Source: Ensifer sesbaniae (GTDB lineage Bacteria; Pseudomonadota; Alphaproteobacteria; Rhizobiales; Rhizobiaceae). From it: a DNA stretch of 64,000 bases. The translations under genes and the position numbers were made by a program. Location: the NCBI RefSeq assembly GCF_013283665.1, contig NZ_JABEKU010000001.1, positions 1,240,001 to 1,304,000 of the forward strand. The letters run 5' to 3'. Positions 24,306 through 35,029 of the stretch are shown here, one piece after another (the stretch's first letter is position 1; each line of letters opens with the position of its first letter). The notes beneath the pieces are model-generated. The model was not told where the DNA came from. It saw only the letters and a program-made list of their open reading frames with translations, and did not search any database.

Positions 24306-24962
24306 GTGGAATTTGCTGGCGTCAAATGGAACTATGACCGCTCGGAACTGATTGCCGACGGCATCGTGCACGGCATCGGCCTTGCCGCCGCGCTGGTCGG
24401 TGTCACCGCGTTGATTTTCTATGCGACGCTCTGGAGCACCAGTGGCCAGCTTGCCGCCGCCGCCGTCTACGGGGCGGGGCTGCTTGCGACCCTCTCGATT
24501 TCGTTTCTCTACAACCTCTATCCGATTTCGCGCACCAAATGGTTCCTGCGCCGCGTCGACCATTCCTCCATCTTCATCCTGATCGCAGCAACCTATACGC
24601 CGTTCCTGCAGCGCGGCGTGGACGACCCGTTCCTGTTCGTGATGCTGATCGGCATTTGGGCGATCGCCGCCCTCGGCGTTGCGATCAAGTGTCTGTTTCC
24701 CGGCCGGTTCGACCGGCTGGCGATCCTGCTTTATCTCGCCATGGGCTGGAGCGGCGTGCTCGCCGCCGGGCCGCTCCTGTCGACGCTGACGGCAACGACG
24801 CTGGTGCTGATCCTGATCGGCGGAATCATCTATTCCGCCGGCGTCATTTTCCATGTTTGGGAAAAGCTGCGCTTCCAGAACGCGATCTGGCACGGCTTCG
24901 TCGTGACCGGTGCGGCCGTGCATTATTCGGCCGTGCTGACCTGCTATAGCGCCGCATCCTGA
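24306..24962 (+). CDS. hemolysin III / PAQR family membrane protein
   Basis: A 218-residue protein with seven predicted helices. The family signature includes ADGIVHGIG near the N-terminus, RVDHSSIFILIAATYTPF in the middle and WHGFVVTGAAVHYSAV at the C-terminus, which supply the His and Asp residues of the zinc site. PAQR proteins may be hydrolases; the name hemolysin is historical. The start is a GTG at 24306 with GAGAGGG six bases upstream. Confidence 0.9.
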   Translation: MEFAGVKWNYDRSELIADGIVHGIGLAAALVGVTALIFYATLWSTSGQLAAAAVYGAGLLATLSISFLYNLYPISRTKWFLRRVDHSSIFILIAATYTPFLQRGVDDPFLFVMLIGIWAIAALGVAIKCLFPGRFDRLAILLYLAMGWSGVLAAGPLLSTLTATTLVLILIGGIIYSAGVIFHVWEKLRFQNAIWHGFVVTGAAVHYSAVLTCYSAAS

Positions 24963-24969
24963 ACCGTGG

Positions 24970-25494
24970 TCAGTTTGGCGCTTCGCCCGCAACGGCAGCG
25001 ACAGGCGGATGCTGACAGCCTTCCGATGGCCTCAGCGCTTCCGCCATGCGTGAGATCACGCCGTCGAAACTGGTGAGCCGGCTCTTGCGGTACTGCAGGC
25101 GGAAATAGGCGGCGCTGCCGTCGCAGAGAGCGATGGCGCGCGTATAAAACACCTCTTTGCCACGGACCCCCGAAAAGCTTGCCCAGGCGGTCGTCACGCG
25201 CGAATAGGCGATGCGCCAGTCGCCCTCGCGCTCGTAGCCGATGCGGTCGTTGACGTCGGTTTCGAAGTCGCCATCCAGCAATGTGCTGCCAAAGACCGAA
25301 AGGGTCGCGCCATTGTCGTTGGCATGGAAGCTGGCGCCGTCGCCATTGTCTCCCTGGCTCTGCAACTCGAAGCCAGGCGGTATGTCGAGCACGTAACCGA
25401 AACGCGCATTGGCATAGGGTACCCAGTCGTCGGCGGCCGTCGCTGCCAGGGCCGACGAGAGCAGGAGAGTGAGTGCTGTCAGTATGCGCAGCAT
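24970..25494 (-). CDS. exported protein of unknown function
   Basis: A 174-residue protein with a clear signal peptide (MLRILTALTLLLSSALAATA, cleavage near TAA-DDW). The mature part starts with WVPYANARFGYVLDIPPGFE, a pattern seen in small periplasmic proteins of the alphaproteobacteria, and contains Cys residues near 143 and 165. The start at 25494 has GAGAGGAGG five bases upstream. No function is suggested by the neighbours, which converge or are unrelated. Confidence 0.8.
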   Translation of the reverse strand: MLRILTALTLLLSSALAATAADDWVPYANARFGYVLDIPPGFELQSQGDNGDGASFHANDNGATLSVFGSTLLDGDFETDVNDRIGYEREGDWRIAYSRVTTAWASFSGVRGKEVFYTRAIALCDGSAAYFRLQYRKSRLTSFDGVISRMAEALRPSEGCQHPPVAAVAGEAPN

Positions 25495-25604
25495 GCGGAC
25501 CTCCTCTCGCTTGCTTGACAGATAGTCTAGATAGCGCGGCCTCGGCTCAGGGCCTGTTCCTGATGGAACACCAGACCCCATGCCACTCCTTCCGCGCGTC
25601 GGTG

Positions 25605-26012
25605 TCAATCCTCGGTAAACGTCATCGCATGGCCGTTGAGGCAATAGCGAAGTCCCGTCGGCGGCGGGCCATCCGGGAACACGTGTCCGAGATGGGCGTC
25701 ACAGTCGGCACAGCGGATCTCCGTGCGCACCATGAAGTGCGAGCGGTCCTCGATTTCCCGGATCGCCTAGTCGTCGATCGCTGCGAAATAGCTCGGCCAG
25801 CCACAGCCGGAATCGAACTTGGTGTCCGAGCGGAAGAGGGCCCGGCCGCAACAGACGCATTCATAGGTGCCGGTCCGTTTGTTGTTGAGGAAAGGGCCGG
25901 TGAACGGACGCTCGGTACCCTGCTGCCGGGTGATGCGGTATTGTTCCGGCGAGAGCATGGCCCGCCATTCCGCATCGGTCTTCACCACCTTGGGCGTCTT
26001 TACGGTCGTCAT
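25605..26012 (-). pseudogene. msrB: methionine-R-sulfoxide reductase interrupted by an amber codon
   Basis: The 135-codon frame is intact except for TAG at codon 82 (bases 25767-25769), between AAIDD and [10 protein letters not shown]. Upstream are the zinc cysteines Cys52 and Cys55 and SGCGWPSYF. Downstream are the second zinc pair (Cys101, Cys104, in [12 protein letters not shown]) and the catalytic Cys124 in RYCLN. Without read-through the product would lack the catalytic residue and half of the zinc site. The family reduces methionine-R-sulfoxide in proteins. It is either a recent null allele or a base error; relatives have an ordinary residue at that position. Confidence 0.88.
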
Positions 26013-26098
26013 GAAAGATCTCCTGTCGTTGCGCCGACTATATAGGAATGCTGCCGGAAGCGCGCAATTGACGTGTCTCGGAGGCGACGCGGCGTAGG

Positions 26099-27691
26099 TC
26101 AGGCGATCTCCCGGCGGATCACCGTCGGACCGGCCCCGCGCCGGCGTTTGCTGTTGTTGTAGAAGGCGATGAATTCCGCTGCCGGCAACGCCTTGGAGAA
26201 CAGCCAGCCCTGGCCGTACTGCACGCCGCGCTCGATGAGATAATCGGCTTGCTCCTGCCGCTCGATGCCCTCGGCGACGATGTAAAGGTCGAGCGACTTG
26301 GCGATGTCGATGATATGCGGCGTGATCGAGCTGGTGGCGGAATCCGTTCCGATTGTGTCGATGAAGGACTTGTCGATCTTCAGTGCATCGAGCGGAAGCT
26401 CCTGCAGATATTGCAGGCTCGAGTAGCCGGTGCCGAAGTCGTCAATCGCCACCGAGTGGCCGCGCCGGCGGGCTTCCTCGATCGTCGCGCGAGCCGATTT
26501 CACGTCCATGAAGCCGCGCTCGGTCGCTTCCAGCCAGATCTGCTGGGTCACTATGCCGGTGTTTTCCAGTGCTGCCTCTATCACCGGTAGGATGCGCCCT
26601 GATTTGATGTCATCGGCGGCGAGGTTGACGGCAATGTGCAGCGAGCGATCCGCAAGGAGTATCGTTCTCAGCTCGGCGACCATGGCATGGATGACTTGGT
26701 CGGTGATTTCTTCGATCAGGCCATTCTCCTCCGCCAACGGGATGAAGAGATCGGGGCGGACCATTTGCCCATCGGGCCGCCGCCAGCGCACGAGCGCTTC
26801 CGCGCCGACGCAGATGCCGGTCTTTAGTTCGATCAGCGGCTGATAGTGGACGATGAACTCGCGCCGCTGGACGGCGATCGAGAGCTCTCCGAGCGGCGAA
26901 AGGCGGCGCCGCGACGTCCAGACGACGAGACCGACCATGAGTGCTGCGACCAGGGCGCCGACCGGCAGGAGCAGCAGCCGCTCCCGGTCCATGTCGTTGA
27001 GAATGGAGATACCGGGGGCGCTGGCAACGGCAATCCAGTTTGCGCCCCGTGAGGTTGCGAACAGGTCGTCGCCGTCACTGCCGGTTTTGGGAAGATCGGC
27101 GAGCCGCGCTGTAAGCGACGCGTTCGGATTGTTCAGAGTGCTGATCAGCACACCGTTTTTCGTGGCCACCGCAAGCCGGGTGCCGGGCTCCGCAATCACG
27201 TCGACGAATCGAGCCGGATTGGTCAGCACGGTGTAGGAGCGATATCGAAACGCCGTCATGGGGGTGCCGGTACTGATCGTCGGATACATCCGCGGGATGA
27301 CTTCGACGCCGTTGCTCGCGAAAAAATCGGCGGACGGAGAGCGGGTGAGACGGCGCGGCGGGTAGCCCCACGACGTGCACCTCAGCAGCCCGTTCTCGAA
27401 GTAGCCGATATCTTCGATGGAGGTCGTGTTGACGACGAGCGAGCGCAGCGCTGCGATGTGCGTCGACATGCACGGCGGCATGTCGAACCGGTCGGCGACC
27501 TTCAGCGCCCGGGAGGCCTCCTCGAGCGCCGCATCGGCGCGCATGATGGCGTAGTCGGCAAGGCGCGAAAGCCGCATCTGCTCGCTGCGCACCGCGATCG
27601 ACCAGGAAAGATAATAGGTCGCCAGCATCGGCAGGATCGCGCCGAGTGCAGCCAGGATACTGGCGATGACGACTATGCGAGATCGTTCCAA
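26099..27691 (-). CDS. c-di-GMP phosphodiesterase with CSS-type sensor and EAL domain
   Basis: About 530 residues from a TTG start at 27691, which has GGGCGAGG upstream; no suitable ATG exists. A transmembrane helix at about residues 5-30 and a second at about 242-260 bracket a periplasmic CSS-motif domain with Cys74 (PPCMSTHI) and Cys105 (RCTSWGYP). The EAL domain follows with GAEALVRW (Glu298), [34 protein letters not shown] and VAEGIER, so the catalytic set looks complete. The protein hydrolyses c-di-GMP and is probably gated by periplasmic thiol redox state through DsbA/DsbB, as in E. coli PdeC. Confidence 0.87.
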   Translation of the reverse strand: MERSRIVVIASILAALGAILPMLATYYLSWSIAVRSEQMRLSRLADYAIMRADAALEEASRALKVADRFDMPPCMSTHIAALRSLVVNTTSIEDIGYFENGLLRCTSWGYPPRRLTRSPSADFFASNGVEVIPRMYPTISTGTPMTAFRYRSYTVLTNPARFVDVIAEPGTRLAVATKNGVLISTLNNPNASLTARLADLPKTGSDGDDLFATSRGANWIAVASAPGISILNDMDRERLLLLPVGALVAALMVGLVVWTSRRRLSPLGELSIAVQRREFIVHYQPLIELKTGICVGAEALVRWRRPDGQMVRPDLFIPLAEENGLIEEITDQVIHAMVAELRTILLADRSLHIAVNLAADDIKSGRILPVIEAALENTGIVTQQIWLEATERGFMDVKSARATIEEARRRGHSVAIDDFGTGYSSLQYLQELPLDALKIDKSFIDTIGTDSATSSITPHIIDIAKSLDLYIVAEGIERQEQADYLIERGVQYGQGWLFSKALPAAEFIAFYNNSKRRRGAGPTVIRREIA

Positions 27692-28150
27692 GCAGGCCTC
27701 GCCCGTGATCGTTGTGTTCTTCAGTTCATGCTGCTTGCGGCAGAAAGACGGTCGATGAGCGAGCCTGCGGGTTGGCAGATATCGTCGAAGGCAGACGTTG
27801 CGAGCAGCCGTCGGTTTCCGCCGGCCCGGCGATCCAGGCTTCGTATTATTTTGAATTGAAGAAGCCTTTACGTACAACTACCACGTCTTATTGTCCCGAT
27901 TCCAGGGCGTTCGATCCTGCTGCGACGACAAGTGAATATTATGCTAACAGCATTTTAATTGTAGTCGGTGGCCGCCGCATGAAACGAACGAATCTGATAG
28001 TGCTTGGACTGCTGCATCCGATCTCCGAAGCGACTTTACGGCCCATAACGTCGTTTTTATCTGGATAAGGCTTGAGGCGCCATAACCCTTCTTTTATGTC
28101 GGGTCTTCGATTGATTGCATGGTGAAAATATAAAGGAGCAGGCCAGGACG
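27692..28150. other. divergent intergenic region, no gene seen
   Basis: These 459 AT-richer bases lie between the EAL gene and mrpA and should hold both promoters. ATGCTAACAGCAT at about 27940 is a short palindrome. Nothing here has coding character. Confidence 0.5.
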
Positions 28151-30511
28151 ATGGATGTTGCGGCCCTGACATTTCTGGCCCTCGCACTCCCTTTCGTGGG
28201 GGCTTTGGTCGCGCCGCTGCTCACGCGCCTGCTCGGGCACAAGGCGGCCTGGGTTCTGGCACTCTTCCCCGCGGCCATTGTCCTGCATTTCACCCGCTTC
28301 TGGCCGGAAGTGGCCAAAGGCGAGGTGGTCACCGGCGGCTATGCCTGGATCCCGTCGTTCAATGTCAGCTTTTCCTGGCTGATCGACGGTCTGTCGCTGA
28401 CCTTCGCCCTGTTGATCGCCGGCATCGGCACGCTGATCGTGCTCTATTCCGGCGGTTACCTGAAAGGCCATCCGCAGCAGGGGCGGTTCTTCTCGTTCAT
28501 CCTGATGTTCATGGGGTCGATGCTCGGCCTCGTCGTGTCCGACAGCTTTCTGATGCTCTTCGTCTTCTGGGAACTGACCTCGATCACGTCGTTCCTGCTG
28601 ATCGGCTTCGACCATTCGCGCGAAGCGGCCCGGCGTGCGGCGCTTCAGGCGCTGGTCGTGACCGGAGGAGGCGGGCTCGTCCTGCTCGCAGGACTTCTGA
28701 TCATCTGGAACGTCAGCGGCGTCACCCAGCTTTCGCTGCTCATGGCCTTTGGCACGGAGATGCGCGAAAGCCCGTTCTACCTGGCGGCACTTCTTCTCGT
28801 TCTCGGCGGCGCCTTTACGAAGTCGGCGCAGTTCCCCTTCCATTTCTGGCTGCCGAACGCGATGGAAGCACCGACACCCGTCTCGGCCTATCTGCATTCG
28901 GCGACCATGGTGAAGGCTGGCGTCTATCTGCTGATGCGGCTCAATCCCGTTTTCGGCGGTACGCCTGAATGGCAGATCCTGCTGCCGCTCTTTGGCGGTG
29001 CTACGCTCGTCATCGGTGCAGCCCTTGCCTGCCGTCAGACCGACCTGAAGCTGATGCTCGCCTATACGACGATGGCGTCGCTCGGCCTGCTCGTCATGCT
29101 GACCGGTCTCGGCGCCCCGCATGCGATCGAGGCGGCGGCGCTCTATCTCGTCGCACACTCCCTGTTCAAGGGCGCGCTTTTCATGGTCGCCGGCATCATC
29201 GACCATGAGACCGGCGCGCGCGACGTGACCAGGCTCGGGGGCTTGCGCTCGGCCATGCCTCTCACCTTCGTCATTGCGCTTGCCGCGGCATTCTCGATGG
29301 GCGGGCTGTTCCCCTTCTTTGGCTTCATCGCCAAGGAGGAAATCTATTACGCACTCTCCGGCTTCGACCGCCGCTCGATGGTCTTTGCTGCGCTCGCGAT
29401 CTTCGGCAATGCGCTGATGTTTGCGGTGGCCTTCGCCGTAGCCCTCAAGCCATTCGTCGGTGCGAAGGTCGAGACGCCGAAGGCAGCGCACGAGGCGCCG
29501 GTGCTGCTCTGGCTCGGGCCGGCGCTGCTCGCCGCCAAGGGGCTTTCGACGGCCTTGCTCTCGGGGCTGACCCATGAACTCGTTTCGACGCCGATGGCAT
29601 CGGCGATATCAGGCGAACCGCGTGCGGTCGCGATATCGGTCGTTCCGCACGTCGGGATGCCGTTGGCCATGTCGATCGCGACCGCGTTGATCGGGATCGT
29701 CTTCTACCTCAAGCTCGATCGCCTGCGTGACTTCATCGCCACGATCCTTGCCGATATCGGCTGGGGGCCGGACCGTGGTTTCGACCAGTTCATTCGCGGG
29801 CTCGTTCGTTTTTCCGGGGCGCTGACGCGCCGGCTGCAATCCGGCAGGCTCGACGTTTACATGACGGTGACCTTCATCCTGGTTGCCTTCGTCCTGCTGC
29901 TCGTTCCGCTCATCTATGGCGAACTGCCGCGCGCGCCGTTCTTCGCACCCGACGTACCGCTGCACGAGCTCGCGATTATGGCAATCGCGGTCATCGGTCT
30001 CCTTGCCGTCGTACTCGCGCCCGATCGGCTGACGGCGATCGTCTCGCTCGGCATCCAGGGCTTTGCCGTGGCCGTCATCTTCCTGCTCTATGGCGCGCCG
30101 GACCTCGCCTTCACGCAGTTCATGATCGAGACGCTGTCGGTCGTCGTTCTGGCGCTGGTGATGACAAGGCTCAGGCTCTCGCCGTCCGACCATCGGCCGC
30201 TCGCACAGAAGGTCCCGGATTTCGCCATCGCGCTCGCCTGCGGCGTCGGCTTCAGCTTGATGTTGCTGAAGGCGACGGGTGTTCCCTTCGACGCCACGCT
30301 GACCGAATTCTTCAATCTCTATTCGAAGTCGATCGCGCACGGGGCCAATGTGGTGAACGTCATCATCGTCGATTTCCGCGGCACGGACACGCTGGGCGAG
30401 ATCGCCGTGCTGATGGTCACCGGTCTTGCCATCCTGTCGCTGGTCCGCTTGAGGGCCGGTTCGCTTCGCCGTATCGCCGACAACGATCCGGATGCGGAGG
30501 AGCGCGCATGA
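28151..30511 (+). CDS. mrpA: Mrp/Pha cation:proton antiporter subunit A
   Basis: A 786-residue polytopic membrane protein related to NuoL. The proton-channel region includes [60 protein letters not shown] and [18 protein letters not shown]. The C-terminal extension ([20 protein letters not shown], then [13 protein letters not shown]) is characteristic of MrpA. The complex exchanges Na+ or K+ for protons, and rhizobial Pha systems support growth at high pH or salt and symbiosis. Start at MDVAALTF, with AAAGGAGC upstream. It is the first gene of seven, overlapping mrpB. Confidence 0.95.
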   Translation: MDVAALTFLALALPFVGALVAPLLTRLLGHKAAWVLALFPAAIVLHFTRFWPEVAKGEVVTGGYAWIPSFNVSFSWLIDGLSLTFALLIAGIGTLIVLYSGGYLKGHPQQGRFFSFILMFMGSMLGLVVSDSFLMLFVFWELTSITSFLLIGFDHSREAARRAALQALVVTGGGGLVLLAGLLIIWNVSGVTQLSLLMAFGTEMRESPFYLAALLLVLGGAFTKSAQFPFHFWLPNAMEAPTPVSAYLHSATMVKAGVYLLMRLNPVFGGTPEWQILLPLFGGATLVIGAALACRQTDLKLMLAYTTMASLGLLVMLTGLGAPHAIEAAALYLVAHSLFKGALFMVAGIIDHETGARDVTRLGGLRSAMPLTFVIALAAAFSMGGLFPFFGFIAKEEIYYALSGFDRRSMVFAALAIFGNALMFAVAFAVALKPFVGAKVETPKAAHEAPVLLWLGPALLAAKGLSTALLSGLTHELVSTPMASAISGEPRAVAISVVPHVGMPLAMSIATALIGIVFYLKLDRLRDFIATILADIGWGPDRGFDQFIRGLVRFSGALTRRLQSGRLDVYMTVTFILVAFVLLLVPLIYGELPRAPFFAPDVPLHELAIMAIAVIGLLAVVLAPDRLTAIVSLGIQGFAVAVIFLLYGAPDLAFTQFMIETLSVVVLALVMTRLRLSPSDHRPLAQKVPDFAIALACGVGFSLMLLKATGVPFDATLTEFFNLYSKSIAHGANVVNVIIVDFRGTDTLGEIAVLMVTGLAILSLVRLRAGSLRRIADNDPDAEERA

Positions 30512-30927
30512 AGTCGGTGATCTTCCGGGCCGTCGCCCCGTTTCTCGCCAGCCTGATGGTGCTGTTTTCGATCTTCGTGCTGCTGCGCGGCCATAACGAA
30601 CCCGGTGGCGGTTTCATCGGCGGGTTGATCGCAGTATCGGCGCTGGCGATCTACGGCATCGCCTGCGGGGTCGAGACCGTGCGCCGCGCGATCTATTTCC
30701 ATCCGATGGCAATCGCCGGCGCGGGGCTCTTCGCATCGGCGGTCGCTGGACTGATCTCGATTGCCGCACGCGTCCCGTTCATGACCGGTCTCTGGATCTA
30801 TCCCTCGGTTCTCGGTGTGGAGATCCCGCTGTCGACCGTGATGCTGTTCGATTGCGGCGTCTATCTCGTCGTCGTTGGCGCGATCAGCTCGGTTGCGCTT
30901 TCGCTCGAAGAGCGGGGAGGCGAGTGA
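30508..30927 (+). CDS. mrpB: Mrp antiporter subunit B
   Basis: A 139-residue membrane protein with four helices. [20 protein letters not shown] and the C-terminal [20 protein letters not shown] are typical MrpB blocks. Its ATG overlaps the mrpA stop (ATGA), and its stop overlaps the mrpC start (TGATG), so translation is coupled. Confidence 0.93.
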   Translation: MKSVIFRAVAPFLASLMVLFSIFVLLRGHNEPGGGFIGGLIAVSALAIYGIACGVETVRRAIYFHPMAIAGAGLFASAVAGLISIAARVPFMTGLWIYPSVLGVEIPLSTVMLFDCGVYLVVVGAISSVALSLEERGGE

Positions 30928-31304
30928 TGGAAGCCTGGTTTGCGTTGCTCGTCGGCATCTTCTTCACGGTGGCGGTCTATCTGCTGCTGTCGAAGTCCAT
31001 CATCCGCGTCTTGCTTGGCGTCGCCATCCTCGGCAACGCGGTCAACCTGTTGATCTTCACCGGCGGGCGGCTGACGCGCGGCGTGCCGCCGGTTATTCCC
31101 GGCCACCAGGATACGCTCACGGGACCGGCCGCAAACGCTCTCCCGCAGGCGCTGATCCTGACGGCAATCGTCATCTCCTTCTCCTTCTTCGCTTTCCTGC
31201 TGGTTCTGGCCTGGCGCGCCTACGAGGAACTGCAAACCGACAATACCGACGAGATGCGCGTAGCCGAGCCGAAGGACGAGCCGGCTCCGCCGCTTGGATA
31301 CTGA
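30927..31304 (+). CDS. mrpC: Mrp antiporter subunit C
   Basis: A 125-residue NuoK-like membrane protein with three helices. GVAILGNAVNLLIFTGGRLT and DTLTGPAANALPQALILTAI are family-typical, and the C-terminal tail is hydrophilic. GGGGAGG precedes the ATG, which overlaps the mrpB stop. Confidence 0.92.
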   Translation: MEAWFALLVGIFFTVAVYLLLSKSIIRVLLGVAILGNAVNLLIFTGGRLTRGVPPVIPGHQDTLTGPAANALPQALILTAIVISFSFFAFLLVLAWRAYEELQTDNTDEMRVAEPKDEPAPPLGY

Positions 31305-31311
31305 CCGACCC

Positions 31312-32874
31312 ATGGCCGCTTCGACTTCTCCCCCCGCAGATCTCTCCGCCGCGCTCGTTCTCGATCCGGTCGCCTCTGCCGAATGGCTGGTGATCCTGCC
31401 TGTCGCCTGGTGCCTGGCGATCGGCGCACTGCTGGTGATGCTGCGCCGAAAGATCGACTGGCACCCTTACATTGCGGTCCTTGGTCTTGCCGGCCTCGTT
31501 CTCATCGACGTTTTCCTGCTCCGGCATGTACTCGCAAGCGGTCCGTTGACGATGGTCATGGGGCGCTGGCTGCCGCCCTTCGGCATCGCCTTCACCGTCG
31601 ATCTCAGCGGCGCGCTCTTTGCGCTGGCCGCCTCGGTGGTGGCGCTTGCCGGCGGGATCTATTCGCTGGCCGATATCAATGACAGCGGCCGGCGCTACGG
31701 CTTCTATCCGTTCCTGATGCTCCTGATGGCGGGGGTCTCCGGCGCCTTCCTGACCGGCGACATCTTCAACCTCTACGTCTGGTTCGAGGTGCTGCTGATT
31801 TCCTCCTTCGGCCTGATCGTACTCGGCTCCGAGCGGGAGCAGATCGACGGCGCAGTGAAGTACGGCTTCCTCAACCTGATCGCGACCACGCTGTTCCTGA
31901 TCACCACAGGCTATCTCTATGCGAGCTTCGGCACGCTCAACATGGCCGATATCGCCCGCAAGGCGGAAGGCCTTGCCGGTACTGCGCCGCTGATGACGCT
32001 GACGGCGCTCTTCGTGCTCGCCTTCGGCATGAAGGCGGCGGCCTTTCCGGTCAATTTCTGGCTGCCGGCGTCCTATCACACGCCGCGCGTCGTGGTGTCG
32101 GCGCTCTTCGCCGGCCTGCTGACCAAGGTCGGCATCTACGCCCTGATCCGCGTCACCGTGATGCTGCTGCCGCTCCAGCGCGAGGAACTGAGTTTCGTCA
32201 TTGCCCTGGTCGCCGCGCTGACCATGCTCGTCGGCGCGTTCGGGGCGCTGGCGCAATCGGATTTCCGCCGCATGCTCGGCTATCTCGTGGTCGCCGGCAT
32301 CGGCTCGATCCTCGCCGGTATTGCCGTCGGCGGGCCGGGCGGTATCGGCGGCGCGATCTTCTATGCGCTGCACTCGATGTTGGTGATGACCGCGCTTTAT
32401 TTCGCATCCGGCATTGCGGCCAGGCTCGGCGGCAGCTTCTCGCTTTCGTCGCTTGCAGGCCTTTATCGTCGCCATGCCGGTTTCGCGGCGCTTACGCTGA
32501 TGCTCGCCTTCGCCGTTTCCGGTCTGCCGCCTTTCTCCGGCTTCTGGCCGAAGGTGATGCTGGTCAAGGCGGCGCTCGATATCGGCGCCTGGTGGTTGGC
32601 AGGGGCCCTGCTTCTCACCGGTTTCCTGACGACTGTTGTCACCGGGAGGTTCTTCCTGTTGGCCTATTGGCGCGATGCTGGCGCCGGCGAGGGAGCGACG
32701 GCGTCCGCGACGATCTCGCCCGCGGCACTCCTGCCGCTCACCGCATTGACCGTCCTCGCCCTGGCGATCGGCCTCTATCCGGAGCCGCTGCTTGCGACCA
32801 TTCAAACTGCGGCGACCGGGCTCGCCGAGCCCTCGGCCTACCTGAACTCGGTTTTCCCGGGAGGTGCCCCGTGA
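31312..32874 (+). CDS. mrpD: Mrp antiporter subunit D
   Basis: A 520-residue NuoN/NuoM-like subunit. [40 protein letters not shown] and [20 protein letters not shown] are the conserved channel regions. I start at the ATG at 31312; an in-frame TTG at 31294 would overlap mrpC. The stop overlaps the mrpE start. Confidence 0.94.
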   Translation: MAASTSPPADLSAALVLDPVASAEWLVILPVAWCLAIGALLVMLRRKIDWHPYIAVLGLAGLVLIDVFLLRHVLASGPLTMVMGRWLPPFGIAFTVDLSGALFALAASVVALAGGIYSLADINDSGRRYGFYPFLMLLMAGVSGAFLTGDIFNLYVWFEVLLISSFGLIVLGSEREQIDGAVKYGFLNLIATTLFLITTGYLYASFGTLNMADIARKAEGLAGTAPLMTLTALFVLAFGMKAAAFPVNFWLPASYHTPRVVVSALFAGLLTKVGIYALIRVTVMLLPLQREELSFVIALVAALTMLVGAFGALAQSDFRRMLGYLVVAGIGSILAGIAVGGPGGIGGAIFYALHSMLVMTALYFASGIAARLGGSFSLSSLAGLYRRHAGFAALTLMLAFAVSGLPPFSGFWPKVMLVKAALDIGAWWLAGALLLTGFLTTVVTGRFFLLAYWRDAGAGEGATASATISPAALLPLTALTVLALAIGLYPEPLLATIQTAATGLAEPSAYLNSVFPGGAP

Positions 32875-33347
32875 CCAAGTTCCTCACCATCAACCTGGTG
32901 TTCACGGCGATCTGGGGTGCGATCAGCGCCAGCTTCTCGCTGGCCAATCTGATCCTCGGCTTCGCCGTCGGAGCCCTGTCCCTGTGGCTGATCCGGCGCG
33001 AGCTCCAGCCCGTCACCTATCCAGTGCGGCCGCTCAAACTGTTTCTGCTGACGGCTCTGTTCTTCAAGGAGCTGGCAATCTCGGCAACCAAGGTCGCCCT
33101 CATGGTGATCCAGCCGAAAATGGTGTTGAAGCCCGGAATCTTTGCCTTTCCGCTGACGGTCAAGAGCGATTTCGAGATCGCGCTGCTTGCCAATCTCATC
33201 ACGCTGACGCCGGGAACTCTTTCGGTCGACGTCTCCGACGACCGCCGGACGCTCTACGTCCATGCGCTCGATTGCGCCGATCCCGGCGGCTTGCGGCGCG
33301 ACATCGCCAACGGCTTCGAACGGCGGATAAAGGAGGCTTTCGAATGA
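32871..33347 (+). CDS. mrpE: Mrp antiporter subunit E
   Basis: A 158-residue membrane protein. [20 protein letters not shown] and [20 protein letters not shown] are the MrpE signature blocks. The start is a GTG overlapping the mrpD stop (GTGA), with GGGAGG upstream, so expression depends on coupled translation. Confidence 0.92.
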   Translation: MTKFLTINLVFTAIWGAISASFSLANLILGFAVGALSLWLIRRELQPVTYPVRPLKLFLLTALFFKELAISATKVALMVIQPKMVLKPGIFAFPLTVKSDFEIALLANLITLTPGTLSVDVSDDRRTLYVHALDCADPGGLRRDIANGFERRIKEAFE

Positions 33348-33709
33348 GCCTGCCAGACCAGATCGAAGCCTTTGCCACGGGCTTCGCACTTATCGCGCTG
33401 TCTATCGCCCTTCTGATTACCGTCTGGCGCATCATCCGCGGTCCGACCTTGCCGGACCGCGTGCTCGGCCTCGACATGCTGGTGGCGATCGCCATCGGCC
33501 TGATTGCCGTCGTTGCGATCCGCACCGGTTTTAACCTTTACATCGACATTGCCATCGCCCTGGGCCTAGTCGGCTTCCTGGCGACGGTCGCCTTTGCTCG
33601 TTTCGTGCTGGCCCGCGGGCTTTCGCCGGAAAGCGCGCCGGAAGCAACGCGCGTCTCCACACCGCGATCCAACGCGGTCCGGCGCAAGCACAAGGGAGGC
33701 CGCCTATGA
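33344..33709 (+). CDS. mrpF: Mrp antiporter subunit F
   Basis: A 121-residue protein with three helices. [20 protein letters not shown] and [20 protein letters not shown] are typical of MrpF. The hydrophilic C-terminal tail is longer than in many homologues. AAAGGAGG precedes the ATG, which overlaps mrpE. Confidence 0.92.
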   Translation: MSLPDQIEAFATGFALIALSIALLITVWRIIRGPTLPDRVLGLDMLVAIAIGLIAVVAIRTGFNLYIDIAIALGLVGFLATVAFARFVLARGLSPESAPEATRVSTPRSNAVRRKHKGGRL

Positions 33710-34065
33710 ACCCTGTCCTGAACATGGCCATCGCCGTATTGGTTGCCGCTCTGTTGATCGTCGGCGCGGTCTTTTCGCTGCTTGCGGCAATTGGCATCTT
33801 GCGGTTTCCTGATCTTTACACGCGGATGCACGCGGCGTCGAAGGCCGGCACCATAGGTTCCGGCCTGTTGCTGCTGGCTGCAGGCGTCCATTCTCTGGAT
33901 GCGGCAATACTGATTCGGGCGCTTGCAGGCTTCTTCTTCTTCGTGCTGACTGCACCAATTTCGGCTCATCTCTTGGCAAAAGCCGCACATCAGGCCGGTT
34001 ACAAACTTACGAAACTGTCAGTCGTAGATCAGCTTCCGCAAAAGGAAGAGCCACGTCGTCGCTGA
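33706..34065 (+). CDS. mrpG: Mrp antiporter subunit G
   Basis: A 119-residue protein with three helices. [20 protein letters not shown] followed by [20 protein letters not shown] is the MrpG signature, and [19 protein letters not shown] lies near the C-terminus. It is the last gene of the operon and overlaps mrpF by four bases (ATGA). Confidence 0.93.
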   Translation: MNPVLNMAIAVLVAALLIVGAVFSLLAAIGILRFPDLYTRMHAASKAGTIGSGLLLLAAGVHSLDAAILIRALAGFFFFVLTAPISAHLLAKAAHQAGYKLTKLSVVDQLPQKEEPRRR

Positions 34066-34468
34066 TCGATGACATTTCTGTATCTGTATTTCAGAACTTT
34101 GCGATGCAGTGTGGCTATTTTAGCAATTTGGAGATAAAGTTGCTAAGTGTCGGCAAATTTATGTTTGGACATTTCACGCTTCGATGTTAATCGGGTAAAT
34201 GTAAAGTGTCGTCGCGGAAAATACTTTGATCTGAAATTCCAGCTTGAGTTGTGAATGTTTGGTTGTTGCTTTGAGAGTTCGGTCGTCCCGGTGACTCGGC
34301 AGCAGGTTTCGTAATCAAAATTCCAACTCTTGATATCGTGGCCGGCGTTTGTCTTCGCCGCGTTTGATGGTCCATCCCAAGGCAGCGAAGGCTTCCTGAC
34401 GGCTCTTGCAAGCGTTCCTCCCCCGAGACGTCGTTTCGGGTTGTGCTGAAGTCCGATAGGAGAAAGAA
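34066..34468. other. long AT-richer leader region of mucR
   Basis: These 403 bases hold no supported gene. MucR proteins bind AT-rich DNA with T-A steps and repress their own genes, so autoregulatory sites are expected here. I cannot place a single site from the sequence. The first 200 bases are the most AT-rich. Confidence 0.45.
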
Positions 34469-34900
34469 ATGACTGAAACAGCGCTTGGCGCGAGCCATGA
34501 ACTTCTGGTTGAACTGACGGCGGAAATCGTTGCCGCCTACGTCAGCAATCATGTGGTTCCCGTCGCCGAGCTTCCCACGCTGATCGCAGACGTGCACTCG
34601 GCCCTCAACAACACCGCGGCGCCGGCACCGGTTGTCATCCCGGTTGAAAAGCCGAAGCCGGCCGTGTCGGTTCGCAAGTCCGTCCAGGACGACCAGATCA
34701 CCTGCCTCGAATGCGGCGGCACCTTCAAGTCGCTGAAGCGTCACCTGATGACCCACCACAATTTGTCGCCGGAAGAATACCGCGAGAAGTGGGACCTGCC
34801 GACCGACTACCCGATGGTCGCACCCGCCTATGCGGAAGCACGCTCGCGCCTCGCCAAGGAAATGGGCCTCGGCCAGCGCCGCAAGCGCCGCGGCAAGTAA
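34469..34900 (+). CDS. mucR: MucR/Ros family zinc-finger regulator
   Basis: A 143-residue regulator that controls exopolysaccharide, motility and cell-cycle genes in rhizobia. The N-terminal oligomerisation region ([20 protein letters not shown]) is followed by a Pro-rich linker and the Ros-type zinc finger with Cys79, Cys82, His92 and His96/97 ([19 protein letters not shown]). [20 protein letters not shown] and the basic tail QRRKRRGK complete the DNA-binding domain. Length equals that of S. meliloti MucR. AGGAGAAAG precedes the ATG. It is transcribed after the mrp operon but has its own long leader. Confidence 0.97.
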   Translation: MTETALGASHELLVELTAEIVAAYVSNHVVPVAELPTLIADVHSALNNTAAPAPVVIPVEKPKPAVSVRKSVQDDQITCLECGGTFKSLKRHLMTHHNLSPEEYREKWDLPTDYPMVAPAYAEARSRLAKEMGLGQRRKRRGK

Positions 34901-34923
34901 GGCTTCAACCGTCTGGTGAAGCC
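34901..34923 (+). terminator. hairpin directly after mucR
   Basis: GGCTTCA-ACCGTCTGG-TGAAGCC begins right after the stop codon and is followed by TTGCGGCTGTTTGCT. The poor U-run makes it a weak candidate. Confidence 0.45.
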
Positions 34924-35029
34924 TTGCGGCTGTTTGCTGCGAGTACCTGACGTTATTTTATTTGATTACAAAGGGCCGGGCCTGAGCGTCCGGCTCTTGT
35001 ACTTTGTGCTGTCGGGTCCTGACGGTCCG

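Noticed and set aside
25767-25769. Amber codon in msrB read as a recoded amino acid
   Set aside because: TAG recoding (pyrrolysine) is not known in these bacteria, and the position is not a catalytic site; a null mutation or base error is simpler.
28094-29575. 493-codon minus-strand frame opposite mrpA
   Set aside because: Composition is dominated by Arg, Gln and Glu from antisense GC bias; mrpA on the other strand is unambiguous.
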